NCBI GenBank assembly: GCA_951799405.1
Contig: OX637362.1
Coordinates: forward strand, 10,216,493 to 10,280,492
Length of the DNA: 64,000 bases
Direction: 5' to 3'
Source of the DNA: Agapetus fuscipes
Lineage: Eukaryota; Arthropoda; Insecta; Trichoptera; Glossosomatidae
How positions within the stretch are numbered: the stretch's first letter is position 1; each line of letters starts with the position of its first letter. Made by a program: the position numbers and the translations under genes. The notes below the pieces were generated by a model that saw only the letters and a list, made by a program, of their open reading frames with translations, ran no database searches and was not told where the DNA came from. This document shows, piece by piece, positions 12,335 through 22,470 of the stretch.

Positions 12335-12490
12335 ACGTTGTTCATGTGTTGTTCTGCCATGCGTTGTTTTATCATTTGCTGTTCTGACATGTGTCGTTAT
12401 ATCATATGTCGTTTTGTCACTATGCCGCTCTACCCTGTCACCATTCCAGCCGTGTCTCTACCTGCCGTTGGTGAATGGTGCTAGGTACAC
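12335..12490. repeat. Inverted relative of the 11.4 kb minisatellite
   Basis: GTTGTTCTGCCATGCG and GTCGTTTTGTCACTATGCCG are complements of the 11.4 kb units. Overlapping open frames here are by-products of the repeat. Confidence 0.45.
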
Positions 12491-12625
12491 GAGCTTTGAG
12501 CTCAGAACTGCAAACTCAAAATTCGTACGAGTGCACGTTGGGTCGAGATGTGGCACGAATCGGTGAGTTATTTCAGCTGTGACGTAGCTCAAAAAACCAG
12601 GTAATTTCTTGATGAAAAGGTCTAG

Positions 12626-12756
12626 GCTGGAAGTCTCATCACCACGGTAATTCTTACCTACCGAATATCGGTAATATTTGTATGAAGACCTGTCAATCCA
12701 AGATGGCCGCAAGTGAACAGCTGATCATACAAATATTACCGATATTCGGTAGGTTA
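12626..12756. repeat. Palindromic MITE copy, right end truncated
   Basis: GCTGGAAGTCTCATCACCAC left end, inverted core ACCGAATATCGGTAATATTTG / CAAATATTACCGATATTCGG. It lacks the mirror of its first 30 bp. Confidence 0.75.
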
Positions 12757-12927
12757 GATTTATTACCCCAAATTTTAAATAATTAATTATTTATATGATA
12801 CAGTGCTGCATACTAAAATGATAGTCACAGCTTATCACGATCCAAAATATAACAGTGTTGAAAATCCTTCGTGTTCGGTAACCCAATAACACCTTGGTCC
12901 AGTTCCTTTCGAACTATCAAGTCTATA

Positions 12928-13144
12928 ATCTATGATCTAAGTTGCAAAGATATATTAACATTCAAAACTGATATAAAATCCATGCCCACAAACAGACACG
13001 TGTAAGTTCGCGCTTACAAATGCTGAATGTGTACTTACAAATATAAATTCAAACCTCAAAGGAACATACACCCTGCATCTTTTGCCGACCTTCCCTGAAA
13101 CAGGGGTGACATTAGCTAAGTGAACCATTTTTACAGTATTGTGT
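12928..13144 (-). repeat. LINE-A 3' end abutting SINE1
   Basis: Minus-strand unit that ends directly at the 5S head of the SINE1 copy. Confidence 0.75.
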
Positions 13145-13259
13145 GTCAACAATACCATGTTGAAAGCACCGATTCTCATCAGATCACCGAAGGAAAGCAA
13201 CATTGAGCGCGGATGCTACTTGAATGGGCTACCGCTCAGGTACACCGCGTGTCGTTGGC
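13145..13259 (+). pseudogene. 5S rRNA-derived SINE head (copy 1)
   Basis: 115 bp that follows animal 5S rRNA from its GCCAAC-like start (here GTCAAC) through ATACCATGTTGAA, a CACCG block and an AAGCAACATTG box, to the C-box region (GAATGGGCTACCGCT) and the terminal GTTGGC. It differs from a functional 5S gene at many sites and runs straight into the tRNA-like unit rather than a T-run terminator, so it is a SINE promoter module and not an rRNA gene. Confidence 0.85.
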
Positions 13260-13599
13260 ATCTTGGACCGGTCCGTAGTCCAATGGCAACACTTCGGACT
13301 CGTAAATGGAAGGTTGTGGATTCGGATCCCGGCGGAGCACAAAAGTATATCTACATTTTATATTTCCAAATATGCTCTTCGCTGGTTTGAAAAAAAAATC
13401 AGAAAGCCTTTACCAAAGACCGGTCAGTACAGGTCCATCCAGCCTTACAGCAATTGGGTCTTGCTTGAGTATTGCCGCTTTGTAGCGACGACCAAGCTCG
13501 TACACTTCTGCGGCACTACAGCAAGTGTCATAGACCCCTAGAGTCTCTAGAATCTAAGGAGTCTCCCGCACAGGATTTCTTTAAAAAAAGTATGGGTGG
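13145..13599 (+). repeat. Full-length SINE1: 5S head + tRNA-like + body + LINE-C tail
   Basis: Modules in order: a 5S rRNA-derived head 13145-13259; a tRNA-like unit about 13267-13340 with A box TAGTCCAATGG (13276-13286) and B box GATTCGGATCC (13319-13329); a body to about 13498 (AAAGACCGGTC, CAGCCTTACAGCAA blocks); then a tail about 13500-13592 matching the 3' end of the LINE-C copy at 19750-20213 (TTCTGCGGCAC to GCACAGGAT) and an A-rich end. It is a non-autonomous retroposon, predicted to be Pol III transcribed. It abuts a minus-strand LINE-A 3' end. Confidence 0.85.
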
Positions 13600-13734
13600 T
13601 CAGCCTCATACTAACCTATAAGTCAAGGCAGCTGTAGTTGTAATTTCTAAACATACCTGAGATGTCTGAATGATTTTCAGCGACTCGCAAATTCTCTGTT
13701 TTCAAGCTACGTCAGTTTCAATAAAGACAAGCTA

Positions 13735-13890
13735 CAATGTGCTCTAGAACTTTTGCGATCGTGCTTCGGGAGCAGTGCGATAAGCTGGGAACACATTTTC
13801 TTCATATCCCCCTCCAGAGCATCTAACGGGAGCACTGAAGACACACCTATTCGATATATAAGGGTGCAATGCGCAAACGTACAACACCCA
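13735..13890 (+). mobile_element. Possible CR1/Jockey tail remnant
   Basis: AGCACTGAAGACACACCTATT reads like the LKTHLF end of LINE reverse transcriptases; the rest is too degraded for a family call. Confidence 0.3.
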
Positions 13891-13961
13891 TCAACTTTTC
13901 AAATTCAAATCAATGTAATGTAAGCTCGTTTTGATGTGGTCGCGAACATTTATTAAATAAT

Positions 13962-15012
13962 TGTGATGGTTCGGACATCTAGAAAGAATGGACAATAAAC
14001 AACTTACAAATAAAGTGTACGAAGGGAATCTGATCTAATCTAATCTAAGTTGCAAAGGTATGTAACATTAAGGATTCACTTTATATGCATTTTCACAAGC
14101 AGACACGTATAAATTCGCGCTTAAACATGCCACATTTGGACTTACAATATAAAAAGCCAAATGAGACATTTGAGAAGGAAATGTGAAGTGTTATGTTAAG
14201 ATTGAAAGGTATCTTCAGGATACTTACATCCGGCTAGCTCTCATCAGCATCACTCTCAGGGCGTGGGGTTTTTTCTTTGGCATTGCTTACTTGTACTTTG
14301 GTAAGGGTTTTATAATTAAAAGATAAGTTTAACATGAACAAATAAAGGTTTATTTAATTTACTAATATGGGGAAAAAGGGGAATTTAGAAAATGGCACGA
14401 CCTGCAGGTTGTCACTAGAACACTCCCTATTCCGTTGGCTGGAGCTCCGCACGGAAGGCCTGGGGCAGCGCCCCAGGTTAGCGGCGGTCCACGAGGCGGA
14501 CGGCTCCACACGTTGGAGCCCCTGGGTGGGCGCTCCTATGCACTATGTCCCCTTTGCCTCTGGTCCACAAGGCGGGTGCCTTGCTGGCAGGAAATCGAAG
14601 TAGATGGGGAGGAGGGAGCTCCATTGTAGTGCCCCCTCTTGCACCGCTTGGTGCTTGGTCGCCGACGTGTTAATCCGTTGACATCTTGCCGGGAACTAAT
14701 GAACGACGGCCTGATCAGATCACACGGCGCAGTTCGGCCGCTTCCGTGACCGTTCGGCCCACGACACATACTGTACACTTTGAGATTGTTTTTATATGTT
14801 ATTTTAAAATAACATAACAAAAGGTAATCATGGAAAGGGAAGAGTGAGGAAAATATGGTTTGATTAAATAAGTGAGATTGTAAATGACTTTAACCTGAGT
14901 GAGAAAAAGAGACTTGCATGCATGAAGAGAGTGATGAAAGTCAATGAGATGAAATAACTGTAGGACAACAGGAAACAAAGTGGAGACACATCTGCGGAGG
15001 TACTGGCTAGAT
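13962..15012 (+). mobile_element. LINE-A coding fragment with nested insertions
   Basis: 13962-14034 encodes a degraded RWFGHLERMDNKRLTNKVYEG-like stretch. 14160-14188 and 14820-15012 continue it (GTGAAAGGTAATCATGG, AGTGAGATTGTAAATGAC). The gaps are a minus-strand LINE-A 3' end (14035-14160) and a solo LTR (14189-14819). Confidence 0.65.
14189..14819 (+). mobile_element. LTR-2: 631 bp GC-rich solo LTR inside LINE-A
   Basis: Perfect inverted termini TGTTATGTTA and TAACATAACA (TG...CA). The LINE-A sequence GTGAAAGGTAATC is split across it (GTGAAG before, AAAGGTAATC after), so the insertion is precise. The middle (14400-14760) is strikingly GC-rich. Long frames here are not recognisable proteins. 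Confidence 0.65.
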
Positions 15013-15014
15013 AA

Positions 15015-15500
15015 GGCTAATAATCGAATCTAAGTTGAAAAGATATGTTACATTGGGGATTTACATTGTATGCATTCTCACAAGCAGACACGTACAAGTT
15101 CGCGCTTGCACACGCCGTATGTGAACTTACAACCCTCAATGCTTACGACATAAAAACCCAAATCTCAAATGGGCATACACCTTGCAAGTCTTGCCACAGG
15201 GTGGTCATTGGTAAAGTGAACCATTTTTTAAATTATAGGTGGTGAGCCGCATACCAACCTGAAAGTCAATAAACATACACAACAAACTACATATTTAAAT
15301 ACAAGAAATAATAATATTTATGGACATCAAAACTAAAACATAACACAAAACTCTAATTTAAAAAACCCTTGTCCTAGCCGCCAATACTACAGATCAACCG
15401 CCATTTCTTTCCATCCTAAATTCATACTTTTTTCATTTCATCCCGAGTCATTACCTTCTTCACACAAGCTCTCCTTTTATTAAGACTCTGGATATCTCAC
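15015..15500 (-). mobile_element. LINE-A copy: RT tail plus 3' end
   Basis: The minus strand has the 3' end at 15015-15270 and, after a spacer, the coding tail (15370-15500: CGGTTGATCTGTAGTATTGG, GAAATGGCGG). A fourth independent instance of the coding tail to 3' end junction. Confidence 0.75.
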
Positions 15501-15908
15501 ACAATAACAATACCGGATTTTACTTCTTCGCAACTTTGATTAGTTTAAACTAAAAAATAATTTTACAAATATTATGTTGACCACCACTGGCAATCAGGTG
15601 TTGGTTGGTTCATTTAAATTAGGCTTCTCATTTCTGCAGCATGCATATGCATGAACCTGCATGCGCGAACACATGTTTTGATAATTTCAGAGTCGCAGCC
15701 AATATTCAGCCAGCATCCGCGTCTATGCATTTGCTCGGATTGGAAATGAATACCTTAGACATATTTTACCATAATTAATAAAACATTGCTGCGTACATAC
15801 CTACTGTTATGATTTGAGTTGGGGTTCTCTTTTAACTAAACTGCAATCATTTATTTTAACAGAGTTTATTTTACACGGTTTGGTTCACAATTTACAACAA
15901 TTAACAAC

Positions 15909-16160
15909 CTTGACTTATAGGTTGGTATGCGGCTGACCACCCATACTGTAAAAAATGGTTCACTTTGCCAATGTCACCCCTGTTTCAGGGAAGGACGGCA
16001 AGAGTTGCAGGGCTTATGTTCATTTAAGATTGGGTTTTTATAATGTAGGTCCACATGCCGCATGTGTTAGCGCAAAATTATACATATCTGCTTGTGGGAT
16101 CGATTTCATATAAATCTTAAATGATATATGTATATCCTTGCAGCTTAGATTAGATTAGAT
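15909..16160 (+). repeat. LINE-A 3' end inside LTR-1
   Basis: A complete unit ending (TTAGA)n, inserted in the solo LTR at 15.8 kb. Confidence 0.85.
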
Positions 16161-16277
16161 AAGAACAATCCATGCTTATTGGTATTTCACGGCAAAACGC
16201 TTGAAGCAACTAATCTGATGATGCCCTTTGTAGTCCATATATATATATACAATAGGGATCATTCTTGCATACTCTAG

Positions 16278-16716
16278 AAGCGCTATTCTGCTAAATTCCT
16301 TGCACTTTGGATATCCATAATAGTCGAGAGCGCTAGCGCTTGCGAAAGAACTCCATAGATAAAAAATCACAGTACACCTTATTATTGGGTACATGACATA
16401 GTATGCTCAAACCCTCCTCGTACCCGTCCTGTATGTATGTGTCAGAAGGACCCACAGCGCATGGACGCTCATGCAAAGCTATATATTTTCTCAAGTGGCG
16501 AAAGGCCTTCCCGTGAAGTGAAAGCAACGGCACGACAAAACAAGAACCTCTAGGTCAGAGGCGTGCCCATGACTCTAAAAGTAAATGGTTCGATGTTACT
16601 GAAGCTAATAGCATACCTCGGGTGGCACTCCTTGTGGGATTGTTGCTAGATCACGAGTAGCGTGAATCGCCAGCTCGTCGCCTTAAGGTCGTTATGAATT
16701 TAGCAAGATAGCGCTT
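16278..16716. mobile_element. 439 bp terminal-inverted-repeat element in LTR-1
   Basis: Ends AAGCGCTATTCTGCTAAATTC and GAATTTAGCAAGATAGCGCTT are inverted repeats of 21 bp with two mismatches. Flanks TAG and CAG could be a 3 bp duplication. The interior is GC-richer than the surroundings with no recognisable protein. Confidence 0.65.
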
Positions 16717-16828
16717 CAGATCACTCGATCTCTCGTTCATACTAGACCGCCATTCCATGTAGGTACTTTACTACTACCATCACACTAGAGCCAGATTGTT
16801 CTACCAGCGTGATAAGAATCACGTATGC

Positions 16829-17040
16829 ACTAATCTAATCTAATCTAAGCTGCAAAGATATATATCATTTAAGATTTATATTAAATGCATTCCCACAAGC
16901 AGATATGTATAATTTCGCGCTAACACATGCCGCATGTGGACCTACAATATAAGAACCCAATCTAAAATGAACATAAGCCTTGCAACTCTTGCCGTCCTTC
17001 CCTGAAACAGGGGGGACATTGGCAAAGTGAAACAATTTTT
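16829..17040 (-). repeat. LINE-A 3' end
   Basis: Minus-strand unit with a (TCTAA)n start; it truncates the LTR-1 at its low-coordinate side. Confidence 0.8.
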
Positions 17041-17043
17041 TTT

Positions 17044-17452
17044 TTTACAGGAAGAAGTGGCGGCTAATCTTCAATGTTGATTTCTAATGTTGGTGTATTC
17101 ATTTGCTACATTTTTTGCATAGGAAATTTTTGACCTTTTTTGTATAGATTTCTTTGTAAGGTTTTGTTCTTTTTTATATTTAAATGTAATTTATTATTCA
17201 TATTCCTTGACTTATAGGTTGGTATGAGGCTGACCACCCATACTGTAAAAAATGGTTCACTTTGCCAATGTCACCCCTGTTTCAGGGAAGGTCGGCAAAA
17301 GTTGTGGGGCTTATGTTCATTTGAGGTTTGGATTTTATTTGTAAGTACACATTCAGCATTTGTAAGCGCGAACTACCCTTGTTGGTTTGTGGGCATACAT
17401 CTGAGAGCTTTAAATGAATATATCCTTGCAACTTAGAATATGGATTATAGTG
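17044..17452 (+). mobile_element. LINE-A copy: last codons plus 3' end
   Basis: Starts GAAGAAGTGGCGGCTAATC (end of the coding tail), spacer, then the 3' end from 17208. It lies head-to-head with the minus-strand copy at 16829-17040. Confidence 0.75.
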
Positions 17453-17492
17453 GTCAGCCGCATAACAACCTATAAGTCAAGGAACATACATG
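17448..17492 (-). repeat. LINE-A 3' end, 5' scrap
   Basis: Only the TAGTGGTCAGCCGCATAACA end of the unit remains. Confidence 0.5.
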
Positions 17493-17633
17493 ACAAATTA
17501 CATTTTTTTAAATCAATAAATAGCAATATATACATGGACATAAAAAACTATATCATAAAACCATTTTTTTTTTACTTCAACAAACCTACCTAATACTACC
17601 ATACGCTCGTAACAATACATATTTACTTCAGGA

Positions 17634-17830
17634 CCCTGAGTACGAGTTTTTTCACTCTGCTCGAAGTATAGTGTATTCGAGAAAAATGCATGTGAACTTG
17701 TAAAGCACCCCTGGCAAAAAAGGTTTCGAAGCTTGTTTTGCCAGAGGTGCTTTACAAGTTCACATACATTTTTCTCGAATACACAATACTTCAAAGTTCA
17801 AGTAAAGTGAAAAAACTCGTACTCGGGGTA
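17634..17830. repeat. Long hairpin (arms about 85 bp)
   Basis: GAGTACGAGTTTTTTCACT and AGTGAAAAAACTCGTACTC at the ends, GTGAACTTGTAAAGCACC and GGTGCTTTACAAGTTCAC further in, loop near 17719-17738. Likely a MITE. Confidence 0.75.
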
Positions 17831-17957
17831 CCGATTCCATTTTTGTGAAATTAAAAAAAAAATTGTATTCAAACTCCTCTTGTTCTGAAAAATTAGTTAT
17901 ACTCTGATGAGCGGCTTATTCAAGCTCGGCAAGCATTTCTCCCATACATTGTATGTA

Positions 17958-18085
17958 CGCAACTAAACTACACATATAGTGTAACTTCTTGCCTACGTTA
18001 ATCCCGAAGGATCGCATGTGGTGATTCGGGACCTATTTATTGTTACGGGTAAGGCCTTACACCAACCATTTCAGTTGCAGTGGGT
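17958..18085 (-). repeat. SINE2 3' fragment
   Basis: Matches the final third of SINE2 on the minus strand (CATGCGATCC, AAGTTACACTATATGTG). Confidence 0.6.
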
Positions 18086-18837
18086 ATATAAAAAAAGAAA
18101 AATCACGAAAAATAAAATATGTTTGTAATTCGATCGGCATCAATCTTGACGCAACCTATTTCGAAGGTAATCTACACGATTTTTTAAAACCTGTCAAAAT
18201 CTGATCTGGTGCTTACACGGAGAATTTTTTTTTTCATACAATTTATATGATAAAAGAAGAATCGCGAAAAGAAATTCGTTTCTGATCCGATTATGAGTAG
18301 GTCCTTAATTAAGATAGGCTACAACTATTTGCATTTGTTGAAATTTCGTCACTGTTAAAAAAAATCGCGGACTACGTGCTTTCGATTTTCGTTTTCTTTT
18401 TGTTTTGCAGGTCGATCGATCATCAAAGAATATAACCATAAAGTTATCGACATAATCATGTTGCGAACAGTTTTAAACGATTCATAAATATCTGTTTACC
18501 GGAAATCTGAAAAATCTCATATTGCTGCCTAGCCATGAACGAAATGCGGCGCACGTCCCTGCTTTCCAAACATAATATAATACCTGTATGTGTACAGAGC
18601 ATGTAGCTGAAAGTAGAGTGGAAGCAAACCATTAGACTAGCTTCTGCTCTGAATACAATATCAAAAAACTAATCCAATCAACAAAATTGTTGAATCTAAC
18701 GACTAAGGACTGTAGCAGAACTGCAATTTGAACATCTAACTGAAAATTTAATAATTAATTAATTACTTGAATACTAACTGAAACTATTTTCAATAAACAA
18801 TCCAAGTTGCAGGAATATTTTCGTCGTACGATAATAA
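18086..18837. other. No feature recognised
   Basis: AT-rich; no open frame or known repeat. Confidence 0.3.
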
Positions 18838-18905
18838 TATTTTAATGCTTCATTTGGTGAACGCTGTTTTTGTGTGAGTCTCATCTCCAGAGCCCTCTGC
18901 GAGCT
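18838..18905 (-). repeat. SINE1 tail B fragment
   Basis: The minus strand matches the end of tail B (GCTCTGGAGATGAGACTCACACAA region) with an (ATT)-type terminus. The head is missing; SINE3 head sequence follows directly. Confidence 0.55.
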
Positions 18906-18906
18906 T

Positions 18907-18965
18907 GTCGTCGGTATGGCCGAGGGATCAGGTGATGAACTCAATGTTCATTCTCAGTCGTCGTG
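18907..18965 (+). repeat. SINE3-like head fragment
   Basis: GTCGTCGGTATGGCCGAGGG matches the SINE3 head; the body differs or is lost. Confidence 0.45.
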
Positions 18966-19109
18966 CAGAGAGGGTGTCTCCTGAAGACGGCTACGTCGCT
19001 AACGAAACGTCTAGAATAATGTAAGTTCCCATATAACGGTTCGTCTCATATCCGAGTAAAAAATATAATCAGTGTTGTTATTATTATTGTACATAATTTT
19101 GTATTTATT

Positions 19110-19280
19110 TTGTATTCGCATGTGAACCTACGACATAAAAACCCAAATCTAAAATGAACATACACCCTACAACTCTTGTCGTCTTTCCCTGAAATAGGGT
19201 GACATACTGACATTGGCAAAGTGAACCATTTTTTACAGCATGGGTGGTCAGCCACATGCCAATCTACAAGTCAAGGAACC
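19110..19280 (-). repeat. LINE-A 3' end, partial
   Basis: Minus strand; lacks the terminal third. ATGGGTGGTCAGCCACATGC is kept. Confidence 0.7.
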
Positions 19281-19746
19281 ATGCACAACAAATTACATTT
19301 TTGAAATCGAATACAAAATTGTTTTTACTTTATCCATCAAAAGATCATAGATCGATAAATTTCAATCTGGGAGAATAAGAAAGGAAAGAATATGCCAAAG
19401 CCATTCCTTCGGGAATAAGTTTAATTACTTCCTCTATCACAAAAATCGGTATTGAAGCTATACTTTCGAGGGATTATTTTAAAAAATTGAATGAATTTGC
19501 ATGCACTACAAAGTAAACTAAATGGAGTTCTGCTACAGTCCTTAGTCGTTAGAAAACAAAAAACAAAACACTTTATGTCAACTATATTAAAACACTTTTT
19601 AAAGCAAACTGACTTGTGGAACGATTTGTTTTCAGCTTTGTTTTCGGGTCTTGATTGAGAATTTGGAATGATATAACCACTCATCATTGCAACTTTTTTT
19701 TGCAGTTGATTTTTAAGTAATAATTCTTTACTTCCTTACAGTATCA

Positions 19747-20213
19747 TCAATGATCAATGATCCTTCTCTGACATCCGATCTGCAGCCGCTCCAGCACAGA
19801 AGAAAAGTTGGAATGCTCAGTCTTTTTTATCGATATTACCACGGAGCTTGTTCTAATGAGCTCCATTCATTAATCCCTCCCCCTCGCATTTCAGAAAGGG
19901 AAACTCGTAGTACGACTCTCATTCATCCCTTTGCAGTCGATTTCAAAACTATGAAAACTTGGCGTTTTCATGACTCATTCCTTTGCCAAACTGCCCGTTT
20001 ATGGAATGATCTACCAGTATCTGTGTTCCCTTCACAATTTAATCCGGTTTTATTCAAAACCAACATCAAACACCACTTCCTTGCAGCGCCTCACGACAGA
20101 ACCAAGAACTCAATCAACACCTCTGCGGCACCCTTCCAGGGTGACATAGACCCCCAAGACTCTCAAGAATTGGGGAGCCTCCCGCACAGGATTCCTTAAA
20201 AAAAAAAAAAAAA
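19747..20213 (+). mobile_element. LINE-C (Jockey/CR1-like) 3' insertion with poly-A
   Basis: The frame to 20199 reads LQPLQHRRKVGMLSLFYRYYHG...HPFAVDFKT...FLCQTARLWNDLPVSVF, the typical C-terminus of Jockey/CR1-type LINE reverse transcriptases. It ends in an A-run at about 20199-20213. An AGTATCA duplication near 19740 and 20212 marks the insertion. Its last 100 bp (CCTCTGCGGCACCC to CACAGGATTCC) also form the tail of some SINE1 copies. Confidence 0.85.
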
Positions 20214-20929
20214 GTATCACAGAAGATGTATGGTATAAGTACTATTTTATAAGTATTATTTACACCTTAGACTTCAGAGACCACAATGTAGGTCTGTAAC
20301 TTTATTGATGAATGGTCCCTTTGGCTTGGAATCGATCATAATTATTCCATTAATTTATCTTGTATTCCACATATGGAATCGCGTATTTCAGCAATAATTC
20401 CCCCAAGTATAAACCAACGCAGAAATACTCAAGCATCAAGTAAACAGAAAATATCTATCAAATCCAAAACATACCCTAGAGGCGCTGCTCTATCTTCTAT
20501 ACATTTTCCTTTTCACGCGATGTTTTTTACTTGGAGTAAAGGTTCATCCAGCCATCGCCCTTGGGACACATTATTTTTCATTACTATTAATAAATACTTG
20601 AAGCAGAGCAGCTGCTAATACACGATCAAAGACAGCAATCTAGGATTAATTGTAAAAGTCAGATAAATGTATGGAAATGGTGAGAAAAGAATTTCCTGAG
20701 TTTCTATGTATTTATTTCAATTGAAAAAAAAATAGATTGCCACCTTTGTTTTTGAAATGATGGTCAGCTTAATCCCTTATAAATGATCAATACATTTGTT
20801 TGAATGAATTATTGCTGGTTGGATATTAGAAGGTTGTGGGCTCGATCCCAAAGTGAAGTAACAAATATTTTATTTTAGTAGGTATAAAAAACTTCATACT
20901 TGGACCATATCATCAGGTGAATAAGTCCA
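20214..20929. other. No gene seen
   Basis: 20626-20760 may be a foldback (AGCAATCTAGGATTA / TAGATTGCCACC) with relatives near 9190 and 27765; weak. Confidence 0.25.
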
Positions 20930-21045
20930 AATTTGTCGGTATATTTCGCGGAGCACTCAACACACACCTTTTTGAAAAGTCTTATCCGAGATCGGAGAGG
21001 GCCCTTCAGGTGTGACACACACAAAAAACGATGCTCTCTTATCAC
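20930..21045 (+). mobile_element. Jockey/CR1-like tail fragment, likely source of SINE1 tail B
   Basis: One frame reads FRGALNTHLFEKSYPRSERALQV then stop, a LINE C-terminus. The following GAGGGCCCTTCAGGTGTGAC and ACACACAAAAAACG match SINE1 tail B. It is short and degenerate. Confidence 0.5.
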
Positions 21046-21093
21046 TTGTAATTTACAATAAATAATCCTGATATATATAACACCATCATTAGT

Positions 21094-21620
21094 CCGGTCG
21101 ATAGCTCAGTTGGTAGAGTGCTTGCATTCCATGCCGTGAGCTCGGGTTCGAATCCCACCAAGGGTGTCGAAAATTATTTCCCGTTTCGGTATTAATTTCG
21201 AATCCCAAAATAAAATACCGGCAAGGTTTACTCAGCCTTCTCAAGAAATGAGTACCAGCCGTCTCGGGATCTGGATAACCCCCACTTCAACTGAAGTGGT
21301 TGGAATAATGCCGGCCCCCTTACCTGTAAAAATAAATAGGTTCAACTCGCCACATGCTACTACTTCGGGGATAACGTGGCAAAAAATTACTCTATTTGTA
21401 TAAATAATTATAAAAAATTATAAAAAACACAGAGTTTTATTTTCACAAATTGAGTTTTTATTTCCACCTCAAGTACTTTCGACTTATTTACGTCATTATC
21501 AAGAGGATACTCAACTTATGGATTGGATTGGATACTCACTTTTTTTATTTATAAAAATGAATTTTCACTGTGTGAATACACAAACTTTAAAAACTCTATT
21601 TGTGTAGCTTAGTTGCGTTA
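21094..21620 (+). repeat. SINE2 copy interrupted by a 193 bp insertion
   Basis: tRNA-like head with A box TAGCTCAGTTGG (21102-21113) and B box GGTTCGAATCC (21145-21155), body, and 3' end near 21399. The final GTGTAGCTTAGTTGCGTTA reappears at 21602 after an insertion flanked by an 11 bp duplication. Confidence 0.85.
21400..21592 (-). mobile_element. 193 bp retroposon-like insertion, 11 bp target duplication
   Basis: Flanked by perfect ACTCTATTTGT at 21389-21399 and 21593-21603. The minus strand carries a GTCGAAAGTACTTGAGGTGG block and an A/T-rich end. The same block (AATCGAAAGCGCTTGAGGTG) occurs at 53346-53370 before an A-run, so this looks like a 5'-truncated non-LTR element. Confidence 0.65.
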
Positions 21621-22186
21621 TCAGTAAAGGATGCAGAAGATACAACTCTGAACTGTACCTACTAACTGCACCAAGACGTTGTTGAGTTCCGGTCAGTAAA
21701 GATCGTAGACTGTTTTGGGTGAGTCTGGAAAAGATGGTTTTGATGACGACGAAGGAGTGGAGGACAGTGGAAAGACCCAAATAAAGATGATCTTGCAGTG
21801 GGAGTATGGGACTGAAATGGGAAAGCATTGTACAGGCAGCAGTGACTGCAGTTGATCAAAAAGGCCACGACCCGCCCCGCGTTTTCGTGTTTTTTTTTAA
21901 ATATCCAACTAAGATAAGGCTTCTAAATGGTAGTTTTCCTGAGTTTTCTGCGCATGCCTTCATTTAGTCTGACTTTCCTCCGCAACCAGGCAGTGGCGCT
22001 ATACACGCAAACGGACATGTAAAGCTTTCATATCGTTCCCCGTTTATTAATTTTATTTTACGCATTTTTTGACAATTTTCTTTCCAAAAATCTATGCCAA
22101 AACTCAATTAAAAAATATTTGTTTAATTTTGATATTTCTTTAATTTTCAAAATATTCATTTTGATATAATTAAAGTGAAGTTTGTG

Positions 22187-22227
22187 ATGGAAGATGATAT
22201 CCGGATGTTTTGGGAATTTTTGAAAGC
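22187..22227 (+). CDS. Possible first coding mini-exon, unrecognised gene
   Basis: ATG followed by 13 codons (MEDDIRMFWEFLK) and then a strong splice donor AAAGC|GTAAGT. It is preceded by a stretch of more balanced composition (21930-22020). No continuing exon was found within the next kilobase, so this may be chance. Confidence 0.2.
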
Positions 22228-22327
22228 GTAAGTAGATTTTAAATATTTAAAAACAATTGCAAACATTAAAAACACCTCCCATAACGAGTGTTATCTATTA
22301 ATTAAATTATACAAACACAAAAATATT

Positions 22328-22470
22328 TTTTATTTTTTGAGGTTCAATCGCCATGCTCGTAAACAAGCAGACACGTGTATGTCCACTCTTAGAAATGCTG
22401 CACGTGCTTTCATAGATCGCCATGACTCATAATAAATGTTAATCTGCAACTTTTGCCGCCTTTCCATTGA
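22328..22470 (-). repeat. LINE-A 3' end, degenerate partial
   Basis: Matches the CAAGCAGACACGTGTATG and CAACTTTTGCCGCC blocks. Confidence 0.5.

Larger units (their letters stand above)
15805..16828 (+). mobile_element. LTR-1 solo LTR with two insertions
   Basis: LTR-1 start (TGTTATGATTTGAGTTGGGG) to 15908, then a LINE-A unit, then LTR sequence to 16277, a 439 bp inverted-repeat element, and LTR sequence (CAGATCACTCGATCTCTCG) to 16828, where a LINE-A copy cuts it off. Confidence 0.7.

Noticed and set aside
12227..12712. Three overlapping 83-85 codon frames as genes
   Set aside because: They lie on a degenerate minisatellite and a palindromic MITE; no splice or start signals.
14367..14820. 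Overlapping frames in the GC-rich patch as genes
   Set aside because: They fall inside a solo LTR with inverted TG...CA ends, and stop codons are rare there simply because of GC content.
19750..20199. 149 codon host gene
   Set aside because: The frame is a LINE reverse-transcriptase C-terminus with poly-A and flanking duplication.
21094..21167. Functional tRNA gene
   Set aside because: A and B boxes are present, but the ends do not form an acceptor stem and the sequence continues into a dispersed SINE body.
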